Part shown: piece after piece, positions 53,401-63,990 of the stretch
Layout of the letters: each line of letters opens with the position of its first letter
Position numbering within the stretch: the first letter of the stretch is position 1
Assembly: GCF_004027225.2 (NCBI RefSeq)
Contig: NW_022651110.1
Span: 720,363-784,362 of the forward strand
Length of the DNA: 64,000 nucleotides
Source of the DNA: Strigops habroptila
Taxonomy: Eukaryota; Chordata; Aves; Psittaciformes; Psittacidae
Reading direction: 5' to 3'
The notes under the pieces: model-generated
What the model saw: only the letters and a program-made list of their open reading frames with translations
The model's database searches: none
What the model was told of the DNA's origin: nothing
Program-made: the position numbers and the translations under genes

Positions 53401-56400
53401 TAGGGAGTTTGGGGGGGTCTTGGGGGGCTCTGGGGGGTTATAGAGGGGTTCTTGGGGGGTTATGGGGCAGTTTGGGGGCTTGGTTGGGGCTGCGGAATGA
53501 GGATGGGCATTGCTGGTCTTGGTTCTTGTAGCCCCATAGTGAGTTTGGGGGTGACAGTGGGGGTTGTAGGGAGTTTGGGGGAGTCCTGGGGGGCTCTGGA
53601 GGGGTTTGGGGGTGTTATAGAGGGGTTCTGGGGGGGTTATAGAGGGGTTATGGGGGGTTATGGGGCAGTTTGGGGGCTCGGTTGGGGCTGCAGGATGGGG
53701 ATGGGTATTGCTGGTCCTGGTTCTTGTAGCCCCATAGTGGTTTTGGGGGTGGCAGTGGGGGTTATAGGGAGTTTGGGGGGGTCTTGGGGGGCTCTGGAGG
53801 GGTCTGGGGGTGTTATAAAGGTGTTTGGGGGGGTTATAGAGGGGTTATGGGGCAGTTTGGGGGTTCGGTTGGGGCAGTTTGGGGGGGTTATAGAGGGGTT
53901 TTGGGGGGTTATGGGGCAGTTTGGGGGTGCGGATGAGTGGGGGTGTCACTACTTCTGATTCTTGTAGCCTCCCCAGTGAGTCTGGGGGTGACAGTGGGGA
54001 TTTGGGGGGGCTCTGAAGGGCTGATGGGGCACTTTGGGGGGGCTCTAGAGGGGTTTGGGGGGGCCATGGAGGTGTTGGGGGGGGGGCAATGGGTGGTCGG
54101 GGGCTCAGCCTGGGGGTGGGGATGGGGCTTTTGGGGGGGGGGCACAGGGGTTTTCGGGGGGTTCCTTGGGGGTTTGGGGGGGTTAGAGGTTGGGGGGTCC
54201 TTTTGGGGCTTGGGGGGGGTCTTTTGAGGGCTCCCTCTGACCCCCCCCCCTTTCTGTTCCCTCAGACCCCCCCGGCAGCCCTTCCTCCTCCTCCTCCTCC
54301 TCCTCGGGGGGCTGCAGCTCCGGCTCCGAGGCTCCTCCAGGGGGGGCCCCCCAAGTTCCTGGGGGGGTCCCTGTGGCCGAAGCGCCCCCCCCGGGCCCGG
54401 GCCCCCCCCTTGAGGCCGTGGTGTGTGTGCCCCTGCTCCAGCGGGGGGCGCTGGCCGAGGGGGGGGGGCGCCCCCCCCCTGCTGCAGGGGCCCCCCCTCC
54501 TCATCCTGGGGGGGCTGCAGCTGGAGCTGGGGGGGGGGGACGTGCCCTGCGCCCTGCTGCAAGGGGGGGGGCCCTTCAGCACGCCCCCCCTCGGGCCCCA
54601 GCTCCCCAAAACTGGTATGGGGGGGTATTCGGGTGGGGGGGGGAGGATTTAAGGATGGGGGGGGCAGTATTTGGGTGCTGGGGGGGGCAGTGGGTGCTCG
54701 GGGGGGTCAGTATTTGGGGTGCTGTTGGGGAGGTCAGTATTTGGGTGCTGGGGGGGGTCAGTATTGGGGTGCTCGGGGGGGGTCAGTATTTGGGTGCTGG
54801 GGGGGTCAGTATTTGGGGTGCTGGGGGGTCAGTATTGGGGTGCTCGGGGGGGGTCAGTATTTGGGGGCTGGGGGGGTCAGTGTTTGGGGGGGTCAGTATT
54901 TGGGGTGGGGGGGGCAGGATTTGGGTGCTTGGGGGGGTCAGTATTGGGGTGCTCGGGGGGTCAGTATTGGGGTGCTTGGGGGGGTCAGTATTTGGGTGCT
55001 GGGGGGTCAGTATTTGGGGTGCTTGGAGGGGTCAGTATTGGGGTGCTGGGGGGTCAGTATTTGGGGTGCTGGGGGGTCAGTATTTGGGGTGCTCAGAGGG
55101 GTCAGTATTGGGGTGCTCGGGGGGGGTCAGTGGGTGCTGGGGGGGGTCAGTATTTGGGTGCTGGGGGGTCAGTATTTGGGTGCTGGGGGGTCAGTGTTTG
55201 GGGGGGTCAGTATTTGGGGTGCTGGAGGGGGGTCAGTATTGGGGTGCTGAGTGGGGTCGATATTTGGGGTGCTGGGGGGTCAGTATTTGGGGTGCCGGGG
55301 GGGTCAGTATTGGGGTGCCGGGGGGGGTCAGTGGGTGCTCGGGGGGGTCAGTATTGGGGTGCTGGGGGGGGGTCAGTATTGGGGTGCTGGGGGGGGCTTT
55401 GGGGGTCCATCACCCCCCCTTCTCTTGGCAGAGGAGGACGAGGAGCTGCTGGGGCTGAAGCTGAAGCTGAAGCAGGAGGAGGTGCCCCCCCCACCCCCCG
55501 CAGCAGAGCCCCCCCCGGCCCCCCCGCAGCCCCCCCGGCCCCCCCCGAGGACAGCGACGTCTCCGCCATCATCTACGAGATCCCCAAAGAGCCCCAGAGG
55601 TGGGGGGGGGGGGCGGGTTTTGGGGTGTCGCGAGGGGGGGGTGTCACTGGGGGGGTCCCTAATTTGGGGTGTGGGGTCCCAAAGGAGGGGAGTGAGACTT
55701 GGGGGTGATGGAGCCATTGGGGATAACAGGGAGGTTTGGGGGGGGGGTATTATGGGGGTTCTTTGAGCCCCCCCATGGTGTGATGTTGCCATTGGGGGGG
55801 GGGGTCCCTAAATCCCTGTTTCCCCCCCCCCATTTCCATACAGACGCCGCCGGAGCCGCCGGGGCCGCGCGTCCCCCCCCGAGCCCAGCGCCTGCCCCCC
55901 CCCGGGCAGCTTCCAGGTGAGACACCCCCCCCGCCCCCCCCACTTTAAACCCCCTCCTTTGGGACCCCCCCCAACCCCTCTGTGCCCCCCCCCCCAGGCC
56001 CATGGGACCCCCCCCCCCCGGCTGCAGGAAACGGTTTGACGTGGCCAAACGCCTGCGACGGCGCGTGGGGACCCCCAATGGTGAGACCCCCCCCCGGACC
56101 CCCCCCCACCGTGTCACCATGACCCCCCCCCCCGTGTCCCCCCCCCCAAAATGTCCCCCCTTTGTCCCCAGGCTCAAGGGACGTCACTTGTGAGAGCTGC
56201 GGGCGCCCGTTCAAGCACAAGCCCCGGGGGGGGCACGACGGGGACCCCCCCCTGAAGTGAGTGACAAGGGGGGGGACACACCGGGGAGACCCCCCCCTCC
56301 ATAGGGAGGATCAAAGGGGGGACCCCCAGAGTGATTATTTGGGGGGGGGGGGCAGGAAAACACCACTATGGGATGGTTTGGGGGGGGATGACAGAGGTGC

Positions 56401-56670
56401 CCCCCCATAGTGACAAGGCGGGGGGGACACTGGGGTCTCCCTATAGTGATTGATAAGGGGGGTTACATGGGGACCCCCCCATAATGACAAGGGGGGGGGA
56501 CACAGGGAACCCCCTTTGGTGATTGATGAACCCCCATAGTGACAAGGGGGGGGGATATTGGGGCCCCCCCATTGTGATTGATGGGGGGGGGACCCCCCGT
56601 AGTGACACCCCCTATTTCCACCCCCAGGTGTGAGCTCTGCTGCCGCCCCCCCGCCCCCCCCAGCACTTAG
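50420..56670 (+). CDS. ZNF653: ZNF653-like gene, nine exons, zinc-finger region eroded and frame broken
   Basis: Mammalian ZNF653 is a nuclear C2H2 repressor. Proposed exons: 50420-50703, 52554-52597, 52693-52899, 54266-54614, 55432-55599, 55844-55916, 55998-56080, 56172-56256 and 56628-56670. The N-terminal part is strongly conserved (ARGRPRLTESDRARRRLES, KYDVRRVYLGEAHGPWVDLR, PYEPALAELDPSVGLFTTAV, YFQDLHSPL). SAIIYEIPKEP is also kept. The zinc-finger part is not: GCRKRFDVAKRLRRRVGTP and TCESCGRPFKHKPRGGHDG align with fingers 2 and 3 but lack most zinc-binding His, and the protein stops shortly after CELCC. Frame shifts in exon 4 (54459-54479), exon 5 (55509-55547) and exon 7 (56008-56019) all lie in C/G runs. 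It is either a remodelled functional gene with homopolymer errors or a decaying one. Confidence 0.85.
50730..52410. repeat. GGGGGGAATGGGGGCACTGG array, ZNF653 intron 1
   Basis: About 1.7 kb of units of 12-27 bases, GGGGGAATGGGGGCACTGG, purine-rich on the sense strand. A block near 51060-51250 recurs near 51570-51760. Confidence 0.94.
52915..53990 (+). repeat. 166-base repeat with acceptor-like ends, ZNF653 intron 3
   Basis: About six copies carry GGGGTTATAGGGAGTTTGGG, GGGGCAGTTTGGGGGCTC and TTCTTGTAGCCCCATAG. The TTCTTGTAG element occurs near 53025, 53191, 53357, 53523, 53721 and 53958, about 166 bases apart for the first four. Each is a possible decoy acceptor. Confidence 0.9.
54615..55425. 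repeat. GGGGTCAGTATTTGGGGTGC array, ZNF653 intron 4
   Basis: About 30 units of 22-29 bases starting at the exon 4 donor and running almost to the exon 5 acceptor. Confidence 0.94.
56270..56615. repeat. CCCCCATAGTGACAAGGGGG repeats, ZNF653 intron 8
   Basis: About seven diverged units with CCCCATAGTGA and ACAAGGGGGGG over the last intron. Confidence 0.75.
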
Positions 56671-56835
56671 GGGGGCCCCGACCCCCCCCGGGACCCCCCC
56701 GACCCCCCCTTTTTTCCCCCCCTTATTTATTTCCTCCTCCTCCATTCGCCCCCCCCCCGGGGGGGGGTGTTTGGGGGGGCCCCGGTTTGGTCTTTGTGGG
56801 GAGTGGGGGGCAATTGGGGGGGTTCCCCCCCCCCC

Positions 56836-56841
56836 ATTAAA
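56836..56841 (+). terminator. ZNF653 poly(A) signal ATTAAA
   Basis: ATTAAA about 165 bases after the stop. A second candidate AATAAA lies at 56998-57003. Confidence 0.6.
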
Positions 56842-56884
56842 GTGATGGATTTGATGTGCTGCCTCCTCATTGGGGGGGGGGGGA

Positions 56885-57480
56885 AGACAACCCAGGAGCA
56901 CACACGTGTGCTTGGCGTGTGCTTGGCGTGTGCTTGGCGTGTGCTTGGCGTGTGCTTGGCGTGTGCGGGACTCGCCCCCTTGGATGTTTAATGGTGGAAT
57001 AAAAGGTCAGGAATTGGGGGGGGGGCAACGGGTGACCCCCCCCCAGTAGCTCCCAGTTGCTCCCCAGCTGGTCCCAGTGGCCCCAAAGCTCCTCCCAGTT
57101 GCTCCCAGTTGCTCCCAGTCTCCTCCGGCGCCTCCCCCCTTGCTCCCATCAGCTTCCAGTTTGCTCCCATTAACTCCCAGTTACTCTCAGTAGCTCCCAT
57201 TTACTCCCAGTTTACTCAGTTTCTCCCAGTTTAGTCCCAGTAGCTCCCGATTTAGTTCCATTAACTCCCAGTTTGCTCCCATTAGGTCCCATTAGCTCCC
57301 AGTTTACTCCTATTAACTCCCATTAACTCCCAGTTTACCCCATTAACTCCCAGTTTATTCCCATTAACTCCCAGTTTACCTCCGTTAACTCCCAGTTTAC
57401 CCCATTAACTCCCAGTTTATTCCCATTAACTCCCAGTTTACCCCCATTAACTCCCGTTTACTCCCAGTGACGCTCCCCAG
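56885..57480. repeat. TGTGCTTGGCG and CCCATTAACTCCCAGTTTAC arrays between ZNF653 and EPOR
   Basis: Six tandem GTGTGCTTGGC units of 11 bases (56905-56970). Then 57040-57480 is filled with AGCTCCCAGTT and CATTAACTCCCAGTTTACCC units, the most AT-rich array in the window. It ends about 120 bases before the EPOR ATG. Confidence 0.9.
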
Positions 57481-57597
57481 TCCCTCCCCCCCCCCCGTTA
57501 TCGGTTCCCGCAGCTGGTGCCGGCCCCGCCCGGGGGGGGATGGGGGGGGGGGAGGGGCGCGGGGTTATCAGCGCGCGCGGGGGGGGGCGGGGCGGCC

Positions 57598-60500
57598 ATG
57601 GCGGGTCCCGGGGCGCTGCTGGCGCTCGGGGGGCTCCTGGCGCTGGGGGGGCGGGGGGGGGCGGCGAGGGGGGGGGGGACGGAGCCCTCGACCTGGAAGG
57701 TAACGGGGGGGGGGGGCGCGTGTGCAAGGGGGGGGGTTTGTGCAAGGGGGGGGGTGTGTGCAAGGGGGGGGCGCTTGTGCAAAGGGGGAGGGTTGTGCGG
57801 GGGGGGGTGTGCAAGGGGGGGGCGCTTGTGCGGGGGGGGGGGTGAGTCCTTGTGCGAACCCTCCTGTGTGACCCCCCCGTCGTGCCCCCCCCCCCCCCCC
57901 CATTTCTCTGTGTCTGGTTGTTGTTCCCCCCCCCCCGGGGGGTTTGTTTTGGGGGGGGGATTGTGCGAAGGCCTCGTGCACCCCCTCTCCCCACCCCCAC
58001 AACCCCCGGTGACCCCTGTGTGACCCCTGTGACCTCCCCCTAACCCCCCGGTGTGACTTGCGACCCCCATAGCCCCAGAGTGACCCCTGTGTGACTCCCA
58101 TGTGATCTCCCCTGTGACCCCATGACCCCTGTGTGACCCTTGTGACTCCTTTTGACCCCTCTGTAACCCCCTTGTGATCCCTGTGTGACCCCCCTGTGAC
58201 CTCCCCATAACCCCTGTGTGACCCTTGTGACCCCTCTGTAACCCTGGTGTGACCCCTTTGTGACCCTTGTGACCCCTGTGTAACCCCTATGACCCTCCCA
58301 TAACCCCAGTGTGACCCCTGTGTGGCCCTTGTGACCCGTCTGTAACCCTGGTGTGACTCCTGTGTGACCTTCTATGTGACCCCCATAACCCCTGTGTGAC
58401 CCTTCTGACTCCTCTGTAACCCTGGTGTGACCCCTGTGTAACCCCTATGACCCCCCCATAACCCCAGTGTGACCCTCTATGTGACTCCCATAACCCCTTT
58501 GTGACCCATAACCCCAGCATGACCCCTGTGGCCCTTGTGAGACCCCTGTGACCCCAGCATGACCCCCATGTGACCTCCCCTATGACCCCATACCCCCTGT
58601 GTGATGCCTGTAACCCCCCTCAACCCCAGCATGACCCCTCTGTGACCCCCATAACCCCTGTGTGACCCCAGTGTGACCCCCCCGTGACCTCTGCCCCCGC
58701 AGCGCTGCTGTTGGCCGCGGAGCCGCAGGAGCCCAAGTGCTTCACGCGGGCGCTGCTGGAGCTCACGTGCTTCTGGGAGAGCGACGGCGACCCCGACCCC
58801 CGGCGCTTCCGCCTGCAGTACTGGCTCGAGTGCGTGACCCCTGACCCCTCACCTCTGACCCCTGGCACTGACCCTAACGCTAACCCCTGACCCCGACCCC
58901 CAGCACTTCTGCCCGCAGTGGCACCTTGAGTGTGTGACCTCTGAGCCCTGACCCTAACACTGACCTCTGACCCCTAACACTGACCTCTGACACTGACCCT
59001 AACACTGAGTCCTGACCTCTAAGCCCTGGCCCTAACACTGACCTCTGACCCTAGTACTGAGCCCTGATCTCTGACCCCTAACCCTAACACTGACCTCTGA
59101 CCCCTGACCCTAACACTGAGTCCTGACCTCTGACCCCTGACCCTAACACTGACCTCTGACCCTAACACTGAGCCCTGATCTCTGACCCCTGACACTGACC
59201 CTAACACTGAGTCCTGACCTCTGACTCCTGACCCCGACCCTAACACTGACCCCTGATCTCTGACCCCTGACCCCAACCCCTGACCTCTAGCACTTCTGCC
59301 TGCAGTACTGCCTCGAGTGCGTGGCCTCTGACCCGGACCCTAACACTGACCCCTAACCCCCATCACCCCCATTACCCCCATCACTCCCATTGCCCCCATT
59401 GCCCCCATCGCCCCCATTCCCCCATTCCCCCCATTCCCCCATCACCCCCATTGCCCCATTCCCCCCATTGCCCCCATCGCCCCCATTGCCCCCCCATCAC
59501 CCCCATCACCCCCATCGCCCCCCATGACCCCTGTGCCGCCCCCCCCCCCCCCGCGCAGGCAGGACCCGTGGCACGACTGCCCCCTGCTGGCCGCGCGCCG
59601 CGGCCGCCGCTCCCGGTTCTGGTGCTCGCTCCCGGCCGCCGCCGCCGTCTCGTTCGTGCCGCTGGAGCTGCGCGTGCTCGACCTGCGCGCGCCCCCGCCC
59701 GCCCAGCCCCTGCACCGCAGAACCGTGATGCTGCAGCGCCTCGGTGCGGCCGCGGGGGGGCTGCGGGAGGAGTTGGGGGGGCTGGGGGGGATGGGGGCAA
59801 GGGGGGATGGGAGATGGGGGGATGGGGGACTTGGGGGGCAGAGAGGGTGGGAGATGGGGGGATGGGGGACTTGGGGGGTGGGGGGGATGGGAGGTGGGAT
59901 GGGGGACTTGGGGGGCAAGGGGGGTATGGGAGATGGGGGGATGGGGGACTTGGGGGGCAAGGGGGGATGGGAGGTGGGATGGGGGACTTGGGGGGCAGGG
60001 GGGGATGGGAGATGGGGGGATGGGGGACTTGGGGGGCAGCGGGGGATGGGAGGTGGGATGGGGGACTTGGGGGGCAAGGGAGGAATGGGAGATGGGGGGA
60101 TGGGGGACTTGGGGGGGAAGGGGGGATGGGAGATAGGATGGGGGATTTGGGGGGCAAGGGGGGGATGGGAGATGCGGGGATAGGGACTTGGGGTGCAGAG
60201 GGGGATGGGAGATGAGGAGATGGAGAGGAGTTGGGGGGCTGGGGGGGCTGGGGGGCAAGGGGCAACCCGAGGGAACGTGGTTTGGGGGGGTGGGGGAAGA
60301 TGGGGGACTTGGGGGGCAGGGAGAGGAGTTGGGGGGCTGGGGGACTTGGGGGGTGGGGGGGGATGGGAGATGGGATGGGGGACTTAGGGGGCAGAGAGGA
60401 ATGGGAAATGGGGGGATAAGGGGGACTTGTGGGGCTGAGGGTGCTGGGGGGCAGGGGGCACCCCGGGGGAAGGTGGTTTGGGGGGGTGGGGGGATAGGGG

Positions 60501-63500
60501 GGACTTGGGGGGCAAGGGGGGGATGGGAGATGGGGGGATGGGGGACTTGAGGGGCAGGGAGAGGACTTGGGGGGCTGGGGGGAGCTGGTTGGGTTAGGGG
60601 GAACTGGGGGGCTGAGGGAGGGGGATATGGGGGGTCCAGCCCCACTGCCCCCCCTTACACCCCATCCTCCCCCCCCCCCCCCAGTGCTGCTGGGCCCCCC
60701 CGAGAACGTGACCGTGGGGCCGGGGGGGGACCGGGGGCAGCTTTGTGTGCGCTGGGACCCCCCCCCCCAGCCCCTACCTCGAGTCCAGCCTCATCTATGA
60801 GCTGCTGCTGCGGGTCCCGGGGCTGCCCCCCCGCACGGTGGGTCCGGGGGGGGGCACGGGGGGGTCTTATGGGTGCTGGGGGGTGGGGGCGGAGGGGTCC
60901 TGGGGGGGCCACATGGGGGGGGATATATGGGGGGGAGGTACCCCAAAGGGGGGGTCCTACATCAATGGGATGGTATTTGGGGGGGGTCCTACATGAACGG
61001 AGCATATTTGGGAGGGGGGTACCCCAAAAGGGGGGGGCTCCTACATCAATGGAAGGTATTTGAGAGGGGGGTACCCCAAAAGGAACGGGGGGGTCCTACA
61101 CCATGGGCGGTATTTGGGGGTTACCCCAAAGGGGGGGTCCTACATCAATGGAAAGTATTTGGGAGGGGAGTACCCCAAAAGGGGGGGGGGTCTTGCCTCA
61201 ATTGAAGGTATTTAGGGGGGGTACCCCAAAAGGAAGGGGGGGGTCCTACACCATGGGCGGTATTTGGGGGGTTACCCCAAAGGGGGGGTCCCACATCAAT
61301 GGGCGATATTTAGGGGGGGGGTACCCCAAAAGGGGGGGGTCCCACATCAATGGGCGGTATTTAGGGGGGGGTACCCCAAAAGGGGGGGTGTTCGGGGGGG
61401 TTCCGAGGAGGTGCCCCCCCCCGACACCCCCCCCCCCCGCACCCGCAGGTGGGGGTGGCCGCGGGGCGGCGGGAGCAGCGCGTGGGGGCGCTGCGGGGGG
61501 GCAGCGCGGTCACGGTCCGGGCCCGGACCCGCCCCGACGGCGTCAGCTACGACGGGTTCTGGAGCCCCTGGTCCCGGCCCGCCAGCGCCGTGACCCCCCC
61601 CGGTGAGCGCGGGGGGGCGGGGGGTGGGGGGGCGAGGGGGGGGATGGGGGGATATGGGAATGGGGGGGACATGGGGGGACATGGGGGGGATATGGGAATG
61701 GGGGGATATGGGGGGATATGGGGGGGATATGGGAATGGGGGGACATGGGGGACATGGGGGGATATGGGAATGGAGGGACATGGGGGGATATGGGGGGGAT
61801 ATGGGAATGGGGGGACATGGGGGGATATGGGGGGGATATGGGAATGGGGGGACATGGGGGGATATGGGGGGATATGGGAATGGGGGGATATGGGGGGATA
61901 TGGGGGGATATGGGAATGGGGGGACATGGGGGGATATGGGGGGGATATGGGAATGGGGGGACATGGGGGGATATGGGGGGATATGGGAATGGAGGGACAT
62001 GGGGGGATATGGGAATGGGGGGACATGGGGGGGATATGGGGGGATATGGGAATGGGGGGACATGGGGGGATATGGGAATGGGGGGACATGGGGGGATATG
62101 GGGGGATATGGGAATGGGGGGACATGGGGGGATATGGGAATGGGGGGACATGGGGGGATATGGGGGGATATGGGAATGGGGGGACATGGGGGGACATGGG
62201 GGGGATATGGGAATGGGGGAGACGAGGGGGGATATGGGGGGATATAGGGGGGACCATGGGGATATGGGGGGATATGGGAATGGGGGGGACATGGGGGGGA
62301 CATAGGGAGGGTATGCGGGGATATGGGAATGGGGGGATATGGGGGGATATGGGGGGGATGTGGTAATGGGGGGAACATGGGGGGTACATGGAGGGGATAT
62401 GGAGACATGTGGGGGGGACATGGGGGGACATGGGGATGGGGCGAAAATGGGGGGACAGGGTGTGGGGGGGACTTGGGGACATGGGGGGGCACATGGGGAT
62501 GGGGACCATGGGAATGGAGGGGACACGGGGGGGGACACAGGATGGATGTGGGGCCTTGGGGACACAGTGACGGGGACACTGGGGGGGGGGCATGTCCTGC
62601 TCTGCCCCACACTGACCCCCCCATCCCCATGTTTGTGTGTCCCCCCCCCCAGACATGGACCCGGTGACGCTGGGGCTCTCCTGTCTATTGGCCATCCTGG
62701 TGCTGGCGCTGGTGCTGCTGGGGCTGCTGGGGCACCGCAGGTACTGGGGGGGGCCATGGGGGGCCGTGGGGGGGTCCCGGGGTGCGTGTCCCCCCCCTGT
62801 GGTGTCACTGCTGTCCCCAGGCTGCTGCAGGAGAAGCTTTGGCCGCCGGTGCCGGGCCCCGAGCGGGAGTTCGAGGGGCTCTTCAGTGCCTATGGGGGCA
62901 ACTTCCAGGTATGGGGGGGCCCGGGGGGGGTTCTTGTAGGTCCTACTCTAATGGGGTATCTGAAAGAGGGGGGTGTTTGTGGAGGTCCTATATCAACGGG
63001 GGGATGTTTAGGGGAGTGCCATAAAGGGGAGGGGGGAGTCCTGCATCGATGGAGGGGTATATTGGGGGGCAGCCCAAAGGGGGGGGTCCTACATCATTGG
63101 GGGAGCTATTGGGGGGGGGATGAGAAAGGTGGGGGAAACTATATCAATAGGGGTTATTTGGGGGGGGGATGTTACACCAAAGGGGGGTCCTGCATCAATA
63201 AGGGGGTGTTTGGGGGTTACCCCATTAGGCAGGTGTTTGTAACCCTAAAGGGGGGGCTTATGGGGGTCTCTAACACCGTGTCCCCCAGCTCTGGCTCTGC
63301 CACGGGGTTGGGGCTCCCTGGACCCCCCCTGCGGGGGCCCCCGAAGCCGAGGAGCTGCCGAGCACCGTGGAGGAGGTGGGACCCCCCCCGGGCAAGGGGC
63401 CGCCCCCCTCCGAGGGGGACCCCCCCTGCACCCCCCCATGCGCCAGCCCCTCGCCCGCCTCCAGCTTCGAGTACACGCTCTTCGACCCGGGCTCAGCCCT

Positions 63501-63672
63501 TCTGACCCCACGAGGGGCGCCCCCCGGTCCCGGGGACCCCCCCGGGACCCCCTCGGCCCCCCCCCACGGGTCTTATGCCAACCTGGCCCCTCTGAAAGGG
63601 GCCCCCTTCAAATGGGTTGATGGGGACGCCCCTGCTGATGGGGACCCCCCCACCTATGTGATCTGCTCCTAA
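57598..63672 (+). CDS. EPOR: EPOR, erythropoietin receptor, eight exons, short cytoplasmic tail
   Basis: Class I cytokine receptor signalling through JAK2 in erythroid cells. Exons: 57598-57699, 58703-58829, 59559-59743, 60685-60837, 61449-61602, 62653-62740, 62821-62908 and 63289-63672. Visible features: a Leu/Gly-rich signal peptide; the first-domain cysteine pairs ([11 protein letters not shown] and DCPLL...FWC); FVPLELRV; the WSPWS box; a TM helix in exon 6 ([20 protein letters not shown]); box 1 LWPPVPGP; and [14 protein letters not shown]. The tail keeps SFEYTLFDP and ends PPTYVICS, like human SFEYTILDP and PPSYVACS, but is about 155 residues (human about 235). Two frame problems sit at G/C runs: exon 1 ends in phase 0 while exon 2 needs one more base, and exon 4 changes frame at the C-run 60758-60768. 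Confidence 0.94.
57705..57850. repeat. GTGTGCAAGGGGGGGG repeat at the start of EPOR intron 1
   Basis: About seven units of 17-20 bases, TTGTGCAAGGGGGGGG, directly after the exon 1 donor. Confidence 0.8.
58030..58690. repeat. GTGACCCCTGTGTGACC array, EPOR intron 1
   Basis: Dense TGACCCCTGTGTGACCCTTG and CATAACCCC units up to the exon 2 acceptor. TGACC is also a nuclear-receptor half-site, but the repeat origin is sufficient explanation. Confidence 0.88.
58830..59540 (+). repeat. TGACCCTAACACTGACC array with two exon 2 edge copies, EPOR intron 2
   Basis: 58855-59345 is ACCCTAACACTGACCTCTG in tandem. Within it, copies of the exon 2 end and donor recur: GCACTTCTGCCCGCAGTGGC near 58903 and GCACTTCTGCCTGCAGTACT near 59291, the latter followed by GCCTCGAGTGCGTGG. 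59350-59520 is CCCCCATCACCCCCATTGC. Confidence 0.85.
59755..60620. repeat. GGGATGGGGGACTTGGGGGG array, EPOR intron 3
   Basis: About 20 units of 30-50 bases with GGGGGGATGGGAGATGGGG and GACTTGGGGGGCAAGG, beginning at the exon 3 donor. Confidence 0.92.
60845..61410. repeat. GGGGTACCCCAAAAGGGGGG array, EPOR intron 4
   Basis: About eight units of 55-62 bases with GGGTCCTACATCAATGGGCG, GGTATTTGGGGG and GTACCCCAAAAGG. Related units recur in intron 7. Confidence 0.9.
61625..62480. repeat. GGGGGGATATGGGAATGGGG array, EPOR intron 5
   Basis: About 860 bases of the shared GATATGGGG family, G-rich on the sense strand and very similar to the array in ECSIT intron 2. Confidence 0.94.
62935..63255. repeat. 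GGGGTCCTACATCAATGGGG repeats, EPOR intron 7
   Basis: About six diverged units of 45-60 bases of the same family as intron 4. Confidence 0.75.
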
Positions 63673-63788
63673 TTGGGGGGAGGGGGATGTGACACAGAGA
63701 GGGGGGGTCCCCGGGTCACCCCCGGGGAGGGGGCGCGTTGCTCTGATGTCATATGGGATGCCGTGACGACGGAGGGGATGCGCTGCAG

Positions 63789-63817
63789 TGACGTCACACG
63801 GGGACGCTGTGACGTCA
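63789..63817. promoter_or_regulatory. Two perfect TGACGTCA sites in the EPOR 3' UTR
   Basis: TGACGTCA at 63789-63796 and 63810-63817, with TGATGTCA variants near 63744 and 63840. They lie about 120-145 bases after the EPOR stop in CGCTGYRGTGACGTCA contexts, which suggests short duplication. Confidence 0.4.
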
Positions 63818-63984
63818 TAACGGAGGGGATGTGTCACCCTGATGTCACCCGGACGCTGTTTGACACCATCGCAAGGGGGGGGGGATGTGTCACCCGGACA
63901 CCCCATAATGTCCCCCTGACGGACAGCTGGGGGTGGGGGGGCGTCACCCGCTTGTCTTTGCTTTGGGGTTGAATTCCTGTTGTC

Positions 63985-63990
63985 AATAAA
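63985..63990 (+). terminator. EPOR poly(A) signal AATAAA
   Basis: AATAAA 313 bases after the EPOR stop and 10 bases before the window end. Confidence 0.85.

Noticed and set aside
58860-59270. CCCTAA motifs suggesting interstitial telomere repeats
   Set aside because: The true unit is TGACCCTAACACTGACC. CCCTAA never occurs in direct tandem.
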